Below, one piece after another: positions 16,949 to 25,611 of a stretch of DNA of 64,000 bases; positions within the stretch are counted from its first letter, which is position 1, and each line of letters opens with the position of its first letter. Under the pieces are notes generated by a model that saw nothing but the letters and a program-made list of their open reading frames with translations, was not told the DNA's origin and did no database searches. The DNA is taken from assembly GCF_018224885.1 (NCBI RefSeq), contig NZ_JAGTXB010000019.1:62001-126000 (forward strand). Direction: 5' to 3'. The position numbers and the translations under genes were made by a program. The DNA comes from Chitinophaga hostae. GTDB taxonomy: Bacteria > Bacteroidota > Bacteroidia > Chitinophagales > Chitinophagaceae.

Positions 16949-18458
16949 GAATAAAAAATTATGTCTTTTAACACTGATATTAGGTATTGGCCATGCTCAC
17001 CAGGCAACAGCACAACAATCGGCCTATGTCAGCATTTTACCCGGGGATGATAATGCCGCCATTATCCGGAAAGCCGCTAATGTACAGCCTACAGAACGAC
17101 AACTGCGCTGGCAGGAACTGGAAGTGACCGGGTTCTTTCACTTTGGTATCAACACTTTCACAGAACGGGAATGGGGAGATGGCAAAGAATCTCCTTCCCT
17201 GTTTAATCCAACTGCACTCGATGCCATGCAATGGGTACAAGCTGCTAAAGCCGGTGGCATCAAACAGGTGATCCTGACAGCCAAGCATCACGATGGTTTC
17301 TGTTTGTGGCCCAGTAAATATACGGAGCATTCAGTGAAAAACAGTCCCTGGAAAAACGGACAGGGCGATGTGGTAAAAGAGGTGGCAGATGCCTGTCGTA
17401 CAACCGGTATGGGCTTCGGCGTTTATTTGTCGCCCTGGGATCGCAACGCTCCCTCCTATGGCACCGAAGCCTACAACGATTACTTCGTTAACCAGCTCAC
17501 GGAACTGTTAACCAACTACGGCCGGATCGACGAAGTATGGTTCGACGGCGCTAACGGCGAAGGTCCTAATGGCAAAAAACAGGTGTATGATTTCAAACGC
17601 TGGTATGCGCTGATCCGCAAACTACAGCCAGGCGCCGTTATTGCGGTAATGGGCCCCGATGTGCGCTGGGTAGGTACAGAAACCGGCTATGGCAGAAGCA
17701 CCGAATGGAGCGTGGTACCGGCCAATAATTTAGACCAAAAAACGATCGCAGATTTATCCCAGCAGGAACTGCTGATAAAACCCTCCGGCTATGGTAATGG
17801 TGAAGATATGGGCAGTCGTGACGCCTTATACCACGCCAATAGTTTAGTATGGTACCCGGCAGAAACGGATGTGTCTATCCGGCCGGGATGGTTCTATCAC
17901 AAAGAAGAAGATGAAAAGGTGAAAACACCGGAAAAGCTGCTCGACATCTACTTCAACGCCGTCGGTAAAAACGGGGTGCTGCTGTTAAATATCCCACCGG
18001 ATAAAAGGGGACTGATACAAGAAAATGATGTTAAAAATTTAGCTGCCTGGAAAAATAATATCGACCAGATCTTTTCACAAAACCTGCTCAGCGCTGCGAA
18101 AATCGCATCTTCCAATGGCCGGAGAAAAAATGCGCTGACAGATGATAATAAAAATACCTGGTGGACAACGAAGCATGAGGATACTACCGCCACCATTGAA
18201 ATAGATCTCGGGAGTACCCAAACCTTTAATGTATGCAGGCTGCAGGAATATATCAGGAAAGGACAACGGGTAGAAAATTTCGTGCTGGAATACCTGGATG
18301 GCAGCGAATGGAAAGTAGCCGCTACCGGCACTACCATTGGCTATAAAAGGATCCTTACTTTCCCGGATGTGAGCGCGCAACAGCTGCGGCTGCGTATCAC
18401 CTCCTCCCGTATGGCGCCTATGATCGCTGATTTCGGGATTTTCAAACAAACAAAATAA
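16941..18458 (+). CDS. GH29 alpha-L-fucosidase with C-terminal discoidin-like domain
   Basis: The secreted 505-residue enzyme hydrolyses alpha-L-fucosides. It has a signal peptide ending near TAQQ and the GH29 core: GFFHFGINTF, LTAKHHDGFCLWPS, YLSPWDRN, and VWFDGANGEGP with the nucleophile at D202. The last ~130 residues have the style of an F5/8 type C (discoidin) carbohydrate-binding domain (TATIEIDLGSTQTFNVCRLQE). A GGAGG at 16927-16931 lies 9 bases before the ATG and supports this start. The gene has no SusC/D neighbour and ends in its own terminator. Subfamily and linkage preference cannot be fixed from sequence alone. Confidence 0.93.
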   Translation: MNMNKKLCLLTLILGIGHAHQATAQQSAYVSILPGDDNAAIIRKAANVQPTERQLRWQELEVTGFFHFGINTFTEREWGDGKESPSLFNPTALDAMQWVQAAKAGGIKQVILTAKHHDGFCLWPSKYTEHSVKNSPWKNGQGDVVKEVADACRTTGMGFGVYLSPWDRNAPSYGTEAYNDYFVNQLTELLTNYGRIDEVWFDGANGEGPNGKKQVYDFKRWYALIRKLQPGAVIAVMGPDVRWVGTETGYGRSTEWSVVPANNLDQKTIADLSQQELLIKPSGYGNGEDMGSRDALYHANSLVWYPAETDVSIRPGWFYHKEEDEKVKTPEKLLDIYFNAVGKNGVLLLNIPPDKRGLIQENDVKNLAAWKNNIDQIFSQNLLSAAKIASSNGRRKNALTDDNKNTWWTTKHEDTTATIEIDLGSTQTFNVCRLQEYIRKGQRVENFVLEYLDGSEWKVAATGTTIGYKRILTFPDVSAQQLRLRITSSRMAPMIADFGIFKQTK

Positions 18459-18468
18459 ATCATTGCCT

Positions 18469-18504
18469 GCAGGCCTTCATCACCGGAGGCCTGCTATCTT
18501 TTGT
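18469..18504 (+). terminator. Terminator of the fucosidase gene
   Basis: GCAGGCCT and AGGCCTGC form a perfect 8-bp stem with a 10-base loop, followed by TATCTTTTGTT. It overlaps the last codons of the convergent sigma-factor gene. Confidence 0.75.
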
Positions 18505-19709
18505 TCTATAGTTCGTTTATCCGTAAGCGTGACCGCCAGCCCCAATGCCTGCTCCAGGTACTGTACCGCTTTATTGTTATCAATACCGGTATACAACTCT
18601 CCCAGCAGCACAAAGTAATAATGATTACGCGTGAGCTGTAACTTCTCCGCCTCCGCAATGGCAACTTCCTTTCCTTTTACTTTTGAGAGTGCATAAGTCC
18701 TGTTAAGCGCTGCTACCGGCGAATATGCCAGTTGCAATAAACGATTGTAGAGTTGCAGGATATGATCCCATTTTTCCGCGGTATCCTCTTTCTGTGTATT
18801 CCAGTAGGCAATGGTGGCTTCAAGGTGATAGCGCGACAAGCGCTCTCCCTGCGACGCCTCATGCAGAAAGCGGGCGCCCCTGGCGATCAGTTCATCATTC
18901 CAGAGGGTTTCGTCCTGGTCCTGGTATAAAATAATTTCTCCGTTGGCGGTTTTCCGGGCCTCAAACCTGGAAGCATGAAAGCACATCAGCGCAAACAGCG
19001 CCTTTACCATAGGCTGGTTAGTCAATTCATTTTCTATCAGCAAATAGGTTAACCGCATAGCTTCCAGGCAAAGATCTTCCCGTATCACCGCATCCTGGCT
19101 TTCGGAGTAATAACCTTCGTTGAATAATAAATATAAAGTGGTGAGTACGGTATCCAGTCGCCCGTTGATGGCGGCGGGCCCGGGGAATGCCATCACTGCT
19201 TTTTCTTCCCGCAGCTTTTCTTTGGCCCTTAACAATCTTTTATTGATAACATCTTTGCTGGTGAGAAATGCGTCGGCAATTTCGGTGATGCCGAATCCGC
19301 AGAGTATACGAAGTGCAAGCCCTATCTGCGCTTCTTTCGGAATAGCAGGGTGACAGATGGCGAACAGCATCTGCAGCTGACTGTCCGCTATATTTTCATC
19401 TGATAAATTGATGTCTGCCATCTCATTTTCCCGGGATGCTTCTTTTAGCTGCCGGGCAATTTTTTCGGCAAAATGCTGGTTACGCTGTAAATAATTCTTT
19501 GCTTTATTTTTTGCCACCACGTATAGCCATGCAGTTGGGTTGTCCGGAACTCCTTTATATGGCCATGTTTCCAGCGCCGTTAGAAATGTTTCACCGGCAA
19601 TGTCTTCCGCAAGTTCCATATGCGCTATACCAAAGGCTCTACAGAGCACAGCAGTAATTTTGCTGAACTCGGTCCTGAACAGATGTGGTATTAAAGCGGG
19701 TTGTTCCAT
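18480..19709 (-). CDS. ECF42-type sigma factor with C-terminal TPR-like extension
   Basis: The 409-residue protein begins with an ECF sigma region 2 (LAEDIAGETFLTALETWPYKGVPDNPTAWLYVVAKNKAKNYLQR) and region 4 (IALRILCGFGITEIADAFLTSKDVINKRLLRAKEKLRE). It then has about 230 extra residues of helical repeats (VLTTLYLLFNEGY to YRLLQLAYSPVAALNRTYAL). This long C-terminal domain and the neighbouring DGPF/YCII gene define the ECF42 group, which has no classical anti-sigma factor; the C-terminal domain is thought to control activity. Its DGPF partner starts 23 bases upstream, so the two are cotranscribed. The inducing signal is unknown. Confidence 0.9.
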   Translation of the reverse strand: MEQPALIPHLFRTEFSKITAVLCRAFGIAHMELAEDIAGETFLTALETWPYKGVPDNPTAWLYVVAKNKAKNYLQRNQHFAEKIARQLKEASRENEMADINLSDENIADSQLQMLFAICHPAIPKEAQIGLALRILCGFGITEIADAFLTSKDVINKRLLRAKEKLREEKAVMAFPGPAAINGRLDTVLTTLYLLFNEGYYSESQDAVIREDLCLEAMRLTYLLIENELTNQPMVKALFALMCFHASRFEARKTANGEIILYQDQDETLWNDELIARGARFLHEASQGERLSRYHLEATIAYWNTQKEDTAEKWDHILQLYNRLLQLAYSPVAALNRTYALSKVKGKEVAIAEAEKLQLTRNHYYFVLLGELYTGIDNNKAVQYLEQALGLAVTLTDKRTIEQKIAGLR

Positions 19710-19732
19710 TGCAGGAAGTTAGTTACACAGGA

Positions 19733-20092
19733 TTAATGAACACCATCTCCTTTCACCAGTTTCCGCACCTCCACGCTGTTTCCGTCTCCCTGTAAAACAG
19801 GACAGCCTTTGGCAAATTCCACGGCCTCTTCTACGGAGCCGGCTTTCACAATGACGTAGCCGCCTATTGTTTCCTTGATTTCACCGAAGGGACCATTTGT
19901 TACCACGCTGTTGTGTTTCACTACCTTGCTCCCTTCAAAAGCCAAACCGTTTCCACCGCTGAATTTGTTTTGGGCGGCGATGCCACCGATCCAGTCCATG
20001 GTTTGTTTCATCCAAACCTGTATTTGTTCCGGGGAGGCTACCTTGTTGCCGTCCTCGTGTCTAAAAATTAACATAAACTCGTCCATGATCAT
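19733..20092 (-). CDS. YCII-related (DGPF) protein, ECF42 partner
   Basis: This 119-residue protein is a YCII/DGPF domain (ferredoxin-like fold): EFMLIFRHEDGNK, MKQTMDWIGGIAAQ, VTNGPFGEIKETIGGYVIVKAGSVEEAVEFAKGCPVL. DGPF proteins are regularly encoded next to ECF42 sigma factors, but their biochemical role is not known. Two starts are possible, at 20092 and 20086; the second (MDEF) is closer to the family norm. The partner sigma gene follows within 23 bases. Confidence 0.9.
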   Translation of the reverse strand: MIMDEFMLIFRHEDGNKVASPEQIQVWMKQTMDWIGGIAAQNKFSGGNGLAFEGSKVVKHNSVVTNGPFGEIKETIGGYVIVKAGSVEEAVEFAKGCPVLQGDGNSVEVRKLVKGDGVH

Positions 20093-20260
20093 AAGTTTTA
20101 AATGTTTGTGAACAATATACCCTTATAACAAATGGAAAAAGCGGAATAAGACATTGGTGAGAAAAAATTTTGTTGGCCAGGATGTGGTACCTTATATGGC
20201 CCCTCATCTATGCTGCCAACGCTATGGCAAATATGGATTAAAACAGGGAAGAAATCAGCA

Positions 20261-20296
20261 AAAAAAAACGCCTGCCGGGAAACGATCCCGGCAGGC
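20261..20296 (-). terminator. Strong intrinsic terminator of the epoxide-hydrolase-like gene
   Basis: GCCTGCCGGGA and TCCCGGCAGGC form a perfect 11-bp GC-rich stem with a 5-base loop. On the minus strand it is followed directly by a run of eight T. Confidence 0.9.
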
Positions 20297-20305
20297 GCAT
20301 CCTCA

Positions 20306-21412
20306 TCAGGCTATCGCCGCAAAAGCATCCTTTAATTCCTTTGCATACAACTCAGGTACTTCGAGGGCTGCAAATCTTCCTCCCTTGGGCAGTTTGGTAA
20401 ATCTTTTCAAATTCACCCTGCGCGCTGCCCACTCTTCCGGTGTATTGCTGTCGGCCGGGAAAATGGATACTGCTGTCGGCACTTCTGTTCTGGGTACCGG
20501 CTTGGGTCCATGTTCACCAAACATCACGCGCGCATCTTCCAGGTAGCGGCGAATAGCGGTGTTGATGGTGGATGATACCCAATAGATCATAATATTGGTA
20601 AGCAGTTCATCTTTGGTAAAGCTGTTTTCTATATTTCCTTTTGTATCGCTCCAGGCATAAAACTTTTCGAGTATCCAGGAGGCGAGTCCTACCGGTGAAT
20701 CGTTGAGGGCGTAGCCCAGTGTTTGCGGTTTGGTAGACTGGATCATATTAAATGCGCCTTCCATAAACCACCAGCCCTGGATAAACTGTCCAAACTGCTG
20801 TTCAGCAGGCGACATGGTGCTCCAATCTTCCGTGCCGTTAGGATAGCCTGTATCCGTTAAATGAATAGCTTGTACCTGTGCCGGGTAATTTTGCGCCAGC
20901 GCGGTGGTAACCGCGAAGTCGCCGGCTGCCAGGAAATGGGTATAGCCCAATACTTCAGTCATCAGTTTAGCCCAGAGGTGTCCGGCGTTTTCAGAGGTGG
21001 TGGCTACATGACCGGAGAAACCGTAACCGGGCATAGAAGGAATAACGAGATCAAAAGCGTCCGTCAGCATAGGGATCACTTTATAAAACCGGAAAAATGA
21101 ATCCGGCCACTCATGGGTAAGGATCAATGGGCGGGTGTTACTGCCTTTTCCTTTTATGTAGATAAAATGAATATCGGTGCCGTCAATGTTGGTGATAAAC
21201 TGCGGGAAGCTGTTTAACAGGGCCTCCTGTTTACGCCAGTCGAAGCTTTGCTGCCAGTAAGCCACCAGTTCACGGAGATATTGCGGGTTGGTGCCATAGT
21301 TCCAGCCTGCATTCTCAGGCTCATCGGTCCAGCGGGTATGTTTTAACCTGGCCGACAGGTCGTTCAGCAATTCGTTTGATACGTCGATTTTAAAAGGCTG
21401 TAACTGTTTCAT
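20306..21412 (-). CDS. Epoxide-hydrolase-like alpha/beta-hydrolase (EHN family) with altered catalytic motifs
   Basis: The 368-residue protein has the N-terminal EHN domain (FKIDVSNELLNDLSARLKHTRWTDEPENAGWNYGTNPQYLRELVAYWQ) and the alpha/beta-hydrolase fold of the microsomal-type epoxide hydrolases. The nucleophile aspartate is present in GDF (D165). The oxyanion motif HGWP reads HEWP (E101), and the C-terminal motif GGHFAALE, whose histidine normally activates water, reads GGRFAALE (R346). I started it at the ATG at 21412. With the catalytic His replaced, normal epoxide hydrolysis is doubtful. A TAGTTTTG -7 box and a TGACAA/TTGTCA inverted repeat lie upstream, and a strong terminator follows, so it is a single-gene unit. 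Confidence 0.85.
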   Translation of the reverse strand: MKQLQPFKIDVSNELLNDLSARLKHTRWTDEPENAGWNYGTNPQYLRELVAYWQQSFDWRKQEALLNSFPQFITNIDGTDIHFIYIKGKGSNTRPLILTHEWPDSFFRFYKVIPMLTDAFDLVIPSMPGYGFSGHVATTSENAGHLWAKLMTEVLGYTHFLAAGDFAVTTALAQNYPAQVQAIHLTDTGYPNGTEDWSTMSPAEQQFGQFIQGWWFMEGAFNMIQSTKPQTLGYALNDSPVGLASWILEKFYAWSDTKGNIENSFTKDELLTNIMIYWVSSTINTAIRRYLEDARVMFGEHGPKPVPRTEVPTAVSIFPADSNTPEEWAARRVNLKRFTKLPKGGRFAALEVPELYAKELKDAFAAIA

Positions 21413-21471
21413 GGTAGTATTTTTTTTTAGTAGTTTAAGGGTGATGAACATCTTTTATGAAGATGCTGAAA

Positions 21472-21479
21472 CAAAACTA
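21472..21479 (-). promoter_or_regulatory. Candidate -7 promoter box (TAGTTTTG)
   Basis: The minus-strand octamer fits TAnnTTTG, 60 bases upstream of the epoxide-hydrolase-like start codon. Confidence 0.45.
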
Positions 21480-21490
21480 CGGGTGCTGTG

Positions 21491-21506
21491 TGACAACAGT
21501 TTGTCA
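21491..21506. promoter_or_regulatory. Candidate operator, inverted repeat TGACAA-N4-TTGTCA
   Basis: TGACAACAGTTTGTCA is a 6-4-6 inverted repeat just upstream of the -7 box of the epoxide-hydrolase-like gene, where a repressor would block the promoter. The cognate regulator is not known. Confidence 0.45.
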
Positions 21507-21678
21507 GTTGGAAAAAAGAAAACCTGATTTTTTTTGAAAGAACCGGGTTATCTTCAGGGGGAGGCCGATGAGGAAACCCTATAAATATTCCGTGGTGGCC
21601 ACTTTCGATATAGCTGCCCCCTGTTTTTGTGCCTTAAAATATCCTCCGTCCGTAAAAAATCTTCCAAAAAACTTGTTT

Positions 21679-21694
21679 CCTTAAACGTTTAAGC
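21679..21694. promoter_or_regulatory. LacI-type operator A, in front of the regulator gene
   Basis: CCTTAAACGTTTAAGC contains the perfect palindrome CTTAAACGTTTAAG with the central CG step typical of LacI/GalR operators. It lies 13 bases before the ATG of the LacI-family gene, which suggests autoregulation. The same motif recurs at 22782, 39945 and 42847. Confidence 0.8.
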
Positions 21695-21707
21695 ATATTT
21701 TTAAGAA

Positions 21708-22727
21708 ATGAAAAAGGTTTCGCTGAAAGATATCGCTACGGAGGCGGGTGTATCCACCGCATTGGTATCGTATGTGTTGACGAATAAGGAGAAGGAAGCC
21801 CGGGTTGGCGAAGAGATCGCAAAAAAGATCAGGGCCATTGCGCATAAGCTGAACTATCAGCCCAATCATATTGCGCGGAGTTTGAAAAGCGGCCGGTCAT
21901 TTACCATAGGACTGATAGTGGCGGATATTTCCAACCCCTTCTTTGGCAATATTGCCCGTACGATAGAAGATGAAGCCAAACGGAATAATTATACCGTGAT
22001 CTTTGGCAGCTCGGATGAAAACGTTGATAAATCGGGCGACCTTATTAATGTATTGCTGAACCGGCAGGTAGATGGCCTGATCATTACGCCTACGGAAGGA
22101 TCGGAAGAGCAGATCAGCCAGCTGAAAGCACAGAAAGTGCCTTTTGTGCTGATCGACCGTTTCTTCCCGGAGATAGAAGCCAGTCATATTGCAGTTAATA
22201 ATTACGAAGCGGCCTATCATGCAGTATCACACCTGGTTAAAACAGGCAGGAAGCGGATCGGGATGGTGGCTTATAAAACGTCGCTGCATCATATCGGGGA
22301 AAGGAAACGTGGTTACAAGGAAGCGTTGCTTGCGCATCATATGACATCGGGTAATACCTTGCTGAAATCGGCGCGGTACTCGCACCTGGCAGCAGATATC
22401 CGGTTATCTATCGATCAGCTGCTCAGTGGCCGTCATCCCGCCGATGCTATTTTCTTTGCCACCAACAGCCTGGCCATAGAAGGACTGAAATATATTAACT
22501 CATTGGGAATCCGCATTCCCGATCAACTGGCAGTGATCACCTTCGATGAAAGTGAAGCACTCGACCTTTTCTACTCTCCCGTTACATTTGTACGGCAACC
22601 TATCCTGGAAATGGGAAGAGCCGCCGTACGGGTACTGCTGGAAGAGATCAAAGACAATAAAAAAGAAATTGAACATATCTGCATCGATACTTCGCTGGTG
22701 ATCAGAAAATCCTGTGGAAGCCGCTAA
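21708..22727 (+). CDS. LacI/GalR-family transcriptional regulator of the pentose/D-arabinan locus
   Basis: The 339-residue protein has an N-terminal LacI helix-turn-helix (VSLKDIATEAGVSTALVSYVLTNKEKEARVGEEIAKKIRAIAHKLNYQPNHIARSLK) and a periplasmic-binding-like sensor domain (TIGLIVADISNPFFGNIARTIEDEA to FATNSLAIEGLKYINSLGIRIPDQLAVITFDES). Such proteins bind a sugar or sugar derivative and release or hold palindromic operators. The palindrome in front of its own gene is repeated before GH172, SusC and GH116, so I infer that it controls all of them. Its ligand is probably D-arabinose or a D-arabino-oligosaccharide, but that is inference from the regulon content. Confidence 0.93.
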   Translation: MKKVSLKDIATEAGVSTALVSYVLTNKEKEARVGEEIAKKIRAIAHKLNYQPNHIARSLKSGRSFTIGLIVADISNPFFGNIARTIEDEAKRNNYTVIFGSSDENVDKSGDLINVLLNRQVDGLIITPTEGSEEQISQLKAQKVPFVLIDRFFPEIEASHIAVNNYEAAYHAVSHLVKTGRKRIGMVAYKTSLHHIGERKRGYKEALLAHHMTSGNTLLKSARYSHLAADIRLSIDQLLSGRHPADAIFFATNSLAIEGLKYINSLGIRIPDQLAVITFDESEALDLFYSPVTFVRQPILEMGRAAVRVLLEEIKDNKKEIEHICIDTSLVIRKSCGSR

Positions 22728-22781
22728 CAGTAAGCTTTCCCGGAATCCCCGCGTAACAGATGCCTTTTGTGTTGATTTTTT

Positions 22782-22797
22782 GCTTAAACGTTAAAGC
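22782..22797. promoter_or_regulatory. LacI-type operator B, in front of the GH172 catabolic operon
   Basis: GCTTAAACGTTAAAGC differs from the perfect palindrome at 42847 by one base. It lies 77 bases upstream of the GH172 start codon and 54 bases after the stop of the regulator gene. Confidence 0.8.
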
Positions 22798-22874
22798 GAA
22801 TAAACTAGTAAAATACAAACGTTCCCGACTATACGTAAACGATAACTATTCATTGCTAAAAACAAACCACGATA

Positions 22875-24011
22875 ATGAAAAAACTGCTGCTGCTATCTTT
22901 AAGTGCCTGTCTCAGCTGGGCCACCTACGCACAACAATCCTTTAACGGATTAGAGATGAATATGGGTAACCTGTTCCGATTATCCAATGCCAAAACGCGT
23001 TCTATCAGCCCGGAAAATTTCACCGGCGAAGCTGGCAAAGGCGGTATGGCTACTCTCGACCAGGGCAATGCCCGCGGCGCTGCCCGCGACCTCGGCCAGG
23101 GATGGAAAGTAAACCCCTACATTTTTATTGAACCCGGAAAAACCGTAACACTGGCCGAAATAACCGGCCCCGGCGCCATACAGCATATCTGGATGACACC
23201 CACCGGCAACTGGCGCTACTCCATACTCCGCTTTTACTGGGACGATGAAACCACCCCCTCGGTAGAAGTACCCGTAGGTGATTTCTTCGGCATGGGATGG
23301 GGCGAATATGCCCAACTCAATTCCCTGGCGGTATGCGTAAATCCCGGCAGCGCCTTCAACTGCTACTGGGCCATGCCGTTCCGGAAAAAATGCAAGATCA
23401 CCATGGAAAATATTAATACGGAAAGAATGACCCTATACTACCAGGTCGACTATACGCTGACCAGCGTACCCGAAGATGCCGGCTATTTCCATGCACAATT
23501 CCGTCGTAACAACCCGGTAAAAGATGCTTCCTTTACCATGATCGATGGTGTAAAAGGACAAGGGCAATATGTGGGTACCTACCTGGCCTGGGGCGTTAAT
23601 AACAACGGCTGGTGGGGCGAAGGCGAAATAAAATTCTTTATGGACGGCGATGGTAAATTTCCTACTATTTGCGGTACCGGTACGGAAGACTATTTCTGCG
23701 GCTCCTATAACTTCGATACCAAAGGCCGGTACCAGGAATTTTCCACGGCGTATAGCGGTCTCCCGCAGGTGATCCGCCCCGACGGTTTGTATAAATCGCA
23801 ACAGCGTTTTGGCCTGTACCGCTGGCATATCATGGATCCCATCCGTTTTGAAAAAGAACTTAAAATCACGATACAGGACCTTGGCTGGCGCAGTGGCGGA
23901 CGCTATCTGCCGCAGCAATCGGACATCAGCAGCGTGGTATACTGGTACCAGCGTGAGCCTCATGCGCCTTTTCCAAAGCTGCCGGCTATGAGCGACCTGG
24001 AAGTGAATTGA
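22875..24011 (+). CDS. Secreted GH172 (DUF2961) glycosidase, candidate exo-alpha-D-arabinofuranosidase
   Basis: The 378-residue protein has a signal peptide ending in YAQQ and a complete DUF2961/GH172 domain. Visible hallmarks are GPGAIQHIWMTP, the STLPVGDFFG-like EVPVGDFFGMGWGEY, WWGEGEIKFFMDGDGKFP (E249, E251) and GTGTEDYFCGSYNF (E271), which carry the conserved acidic residues of the family. Known GH172 enzymes act on alpha-D-fructofuranosides and alpha-D-arabinofuranosides, two sugars with the same furanose stereochemistry. The operon downstream encodes an oxidative pentose route, so D-arabinofuranose is the better guess. It is the first gene of the catabolic operon and lies behind operator B. 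Confidence 0.88.
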   Translation: MKKLLLLSLSACLSWATYAQQSFNGLEMNMGNLFRLSNAKTRSISPENFTGEAGKGGMATLDQGNARGAARDLGQGWKVNPYIFIEPGKTVTLAEITGPGAIQHIWMTPTGNWRYSILRFYWDDETTPSVEVPVGDFFGMGWGEYAQLNSLAVCVNPGSAFNCYWAMPFRKKCKITMENINTERMTLYYQVDYTLTSVPEDAGYFHAQFRRNNPVKDASFTMIDGVKGQGQYVGTYLAWGVNNNGWWGEGEIKFFMDGDGKFPTICGTGTEDYFCGSYNFDTKGRYQEFSTAYSGLPQVIRPDGLYKSQQRFGLYRWHIMDPIRFEKELKITIQDLGWRSGGRYLPQQSDISSVVYWYQREPHAPFPKLPAMSDLEVN

Positions 24012-24045
24012 GCATACACCACTTTTAATATAAAATATCAGGAAG

Positions 24046-25608
24046 ATGAGTCGAACATTGATAACAGGATTACAACTGATAGGAAATAATTTTTCCGGTG
24101 AAGGCGACGATACCTTCCGGGCATTTGATCCGCGGCAGCAGCAATGGCTGCCGCAGGAGTTCAGAGAAGCTACCACCGGCGAAATAGATGCCGCTTTAAA
24201 CCTCGCTGCCAAAGCGTTTCCGCTGTATAAAAAAACGACGGCAGCACAGCGTGCCGCTTTCCTGGAAGCTATCGCCGATGATATTGTTTCCCTGGGAGAT
24301 GAATTAATCAACGTAGCCTCGGCGGAAAGCGGGCTGCCGCTGCCGCGCCTCCAGGGCGAAAGAGACCGTACCACCGGCCAGTTGCGGCTGTTTGCCAACA
24401 CCATCAAAGAAGGCTCCTGGGTAAATGCCCGCATCAATACCGGTACCCCCGACGTAAGGCAAATGCAGATCCCTATCGGCGTAACCGGCATCTTTGGCGC
24501 CAGCAATTTTCCGCTGGCCTTTTCAGTAGCAGGTGGCGATACCGCCGCTGCGCTGGCTGCCGGTTGCCCCGTTGTATTCAAAGCACATCCCGCACACCCG
24601 CATACATCATACCTGGTGGCCACTGCCATCCGCAAAGCCATCCTGCGTACCCAAATGCCGGAAGGTGTTTTTTCCATGGTACACGGTACTTCCCACGAAA
24701 CAGGACAGTACCTAGCGGCACATCCGATCGTTTCTGCCATTGCCTTTACCGGCTCCTTCAGAGGCGGCAAGGCACTATATGAAACGGCTACACGCAGAGC
24801 CGTACCTATACCCGTATACGCAGAAATGGGCAGCGTAAATCCCGTGTTTTTCCTGCCGGGTATTTTACGGGAGAAGGGACCCGCATTGGCCATGCAGCTG
24901 CTGCAATCCGTTACCCTGGGTGTAGGACAATTTTGTACCAACCCCGGCATGTTTATCACGCCTTCGGAAGACGCTGCGGCAGCGTTTATCAGCGCCCTGC
25001 AACAGGGTATCGGCGCCATGAGCGGCGGACCTATGCTTACACCGGGCATACTCGACGCGTATCATAACGGCATCCGCCTGCTGCAACAAACAGGCGCAGC
25101 AGTACTCGGCGCCGCCCCCGACACCGCCCAACAGGCTACCCCTTACCTGCTGCAGGTAAGCGCCGAAAAAGCATTGGAAAATCCCGCCATCTGCCACGAA
25201 GTATTTGGCCCTTCTTCCCTGCATATCCACGCTGGCAGCATCGATGAACTATACCAGGTGGCGCGCAAACTGGAAGGACAACTCACCGCTACCATCCACG
25301 GTACCGAAGCTGACCTGCAACAACATGCCGACCTGGTAGATATACTGAGAGAAAAAGCCGGCAGGATTATCATCAACGGTTTCCCTACAGGCGTAGCCGT
25401 TAACCAGTCAATGGTACACGGCGGCCCCTGGCCCGCTACCACCCCTGCTGCCGGCACCTCCGTTGGCACCGCAGCCATCTACCGCTTCTGCCGGCCGGTA
25501 TGCTACCAGGATTTCCCGGCATACCTCCTCCCGCCGGAACTGCAGGACAGTAACCCCATGCACATCTGGCGGCTGGTAAACGGTGATTTTTCAAACACAC
25601 AAAAGTAA
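24046..25608 (+). CDS. NADP-type aldehyde dehydrogenase, candidate 2-oxoglutarate semialdehyde dehydrogenase
   Basis: This 520-residue cytosolic enzyme probably oxidises 2,5-dioxovalerate (2-oxoglutarate semialdehyde) to 2-oxoglutarate, the last step of oxidative pentose breakdown. The catalytic cysteine is C297 in VGQFCTNPGMF and the general base is E260 in AEMGSVNP. The segments GIFGASNFPLAFSVAGGDTAAALAAGCPVVFKAHPAHPHTS and VHGGPWPATT are characteristic of the ketoglutarate-semialdehyde dehydrogenase branch rather than of lactaldehyde dehydrogenases. A GGAAG ribosome site precedes the ATG. The SDR gene starts 3 bases after its stop. Confidence 0.88.
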   Translation: MSRTLITGLQLIGNNFSGEGDDTFRAFDPRQQQWLPQEFREATTGEIDAALNLAAKAFPLYKKTTAAQRAAFLEAIADDIVSLGDELINVASAESGLPLPRLQGERDRTTGQLRLFANTIKEGSWVNARINTGTPDVRQMQIPIGVTGIFGASNFPLAFSVAGGDTAAALAAGCPVVFKAHPAHPHTSYLVATAIRKAILRTQMPEGVFSMVHGTSHETGQYLAAHPIVSAIAFTGSFRGGKALYETATRRAVPIPVYAEMGSVNPVFFLPGILREKGPALAMQLLQSVTLGVGQFCTNPGMFITPSEDAAAAFISALQQGIGAMSGGPMLTPGILDAYHNGIRLLQQTGAAVLGAAPDTAQQATPYLLQVSAEKALENPAICHEVFGPSSLHIHAGSIDELYQVARKLEGQLTATIHGTEADLQQHADLVDILREKAGRIIINGFPTGVAVNQSMVHGGPWPATTPAAGTSVGTAAIYRFCRPVCYQDFPAYLLPPELQDSNPMHIWRLVNGDFSNTQK

Positions 25609-25611
25609 ATT

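Noticed and set aside
23433..25049. Long minus-strand open frame (538 codons) opposite GH172 and the aldehyde dehydrogenase
   Set aside because: It is antisense to two clear enzyme genes, has an odd composition rich in Ser, Ala and Cys, and shows no recognisable motif. It is a shadow of codon bias.
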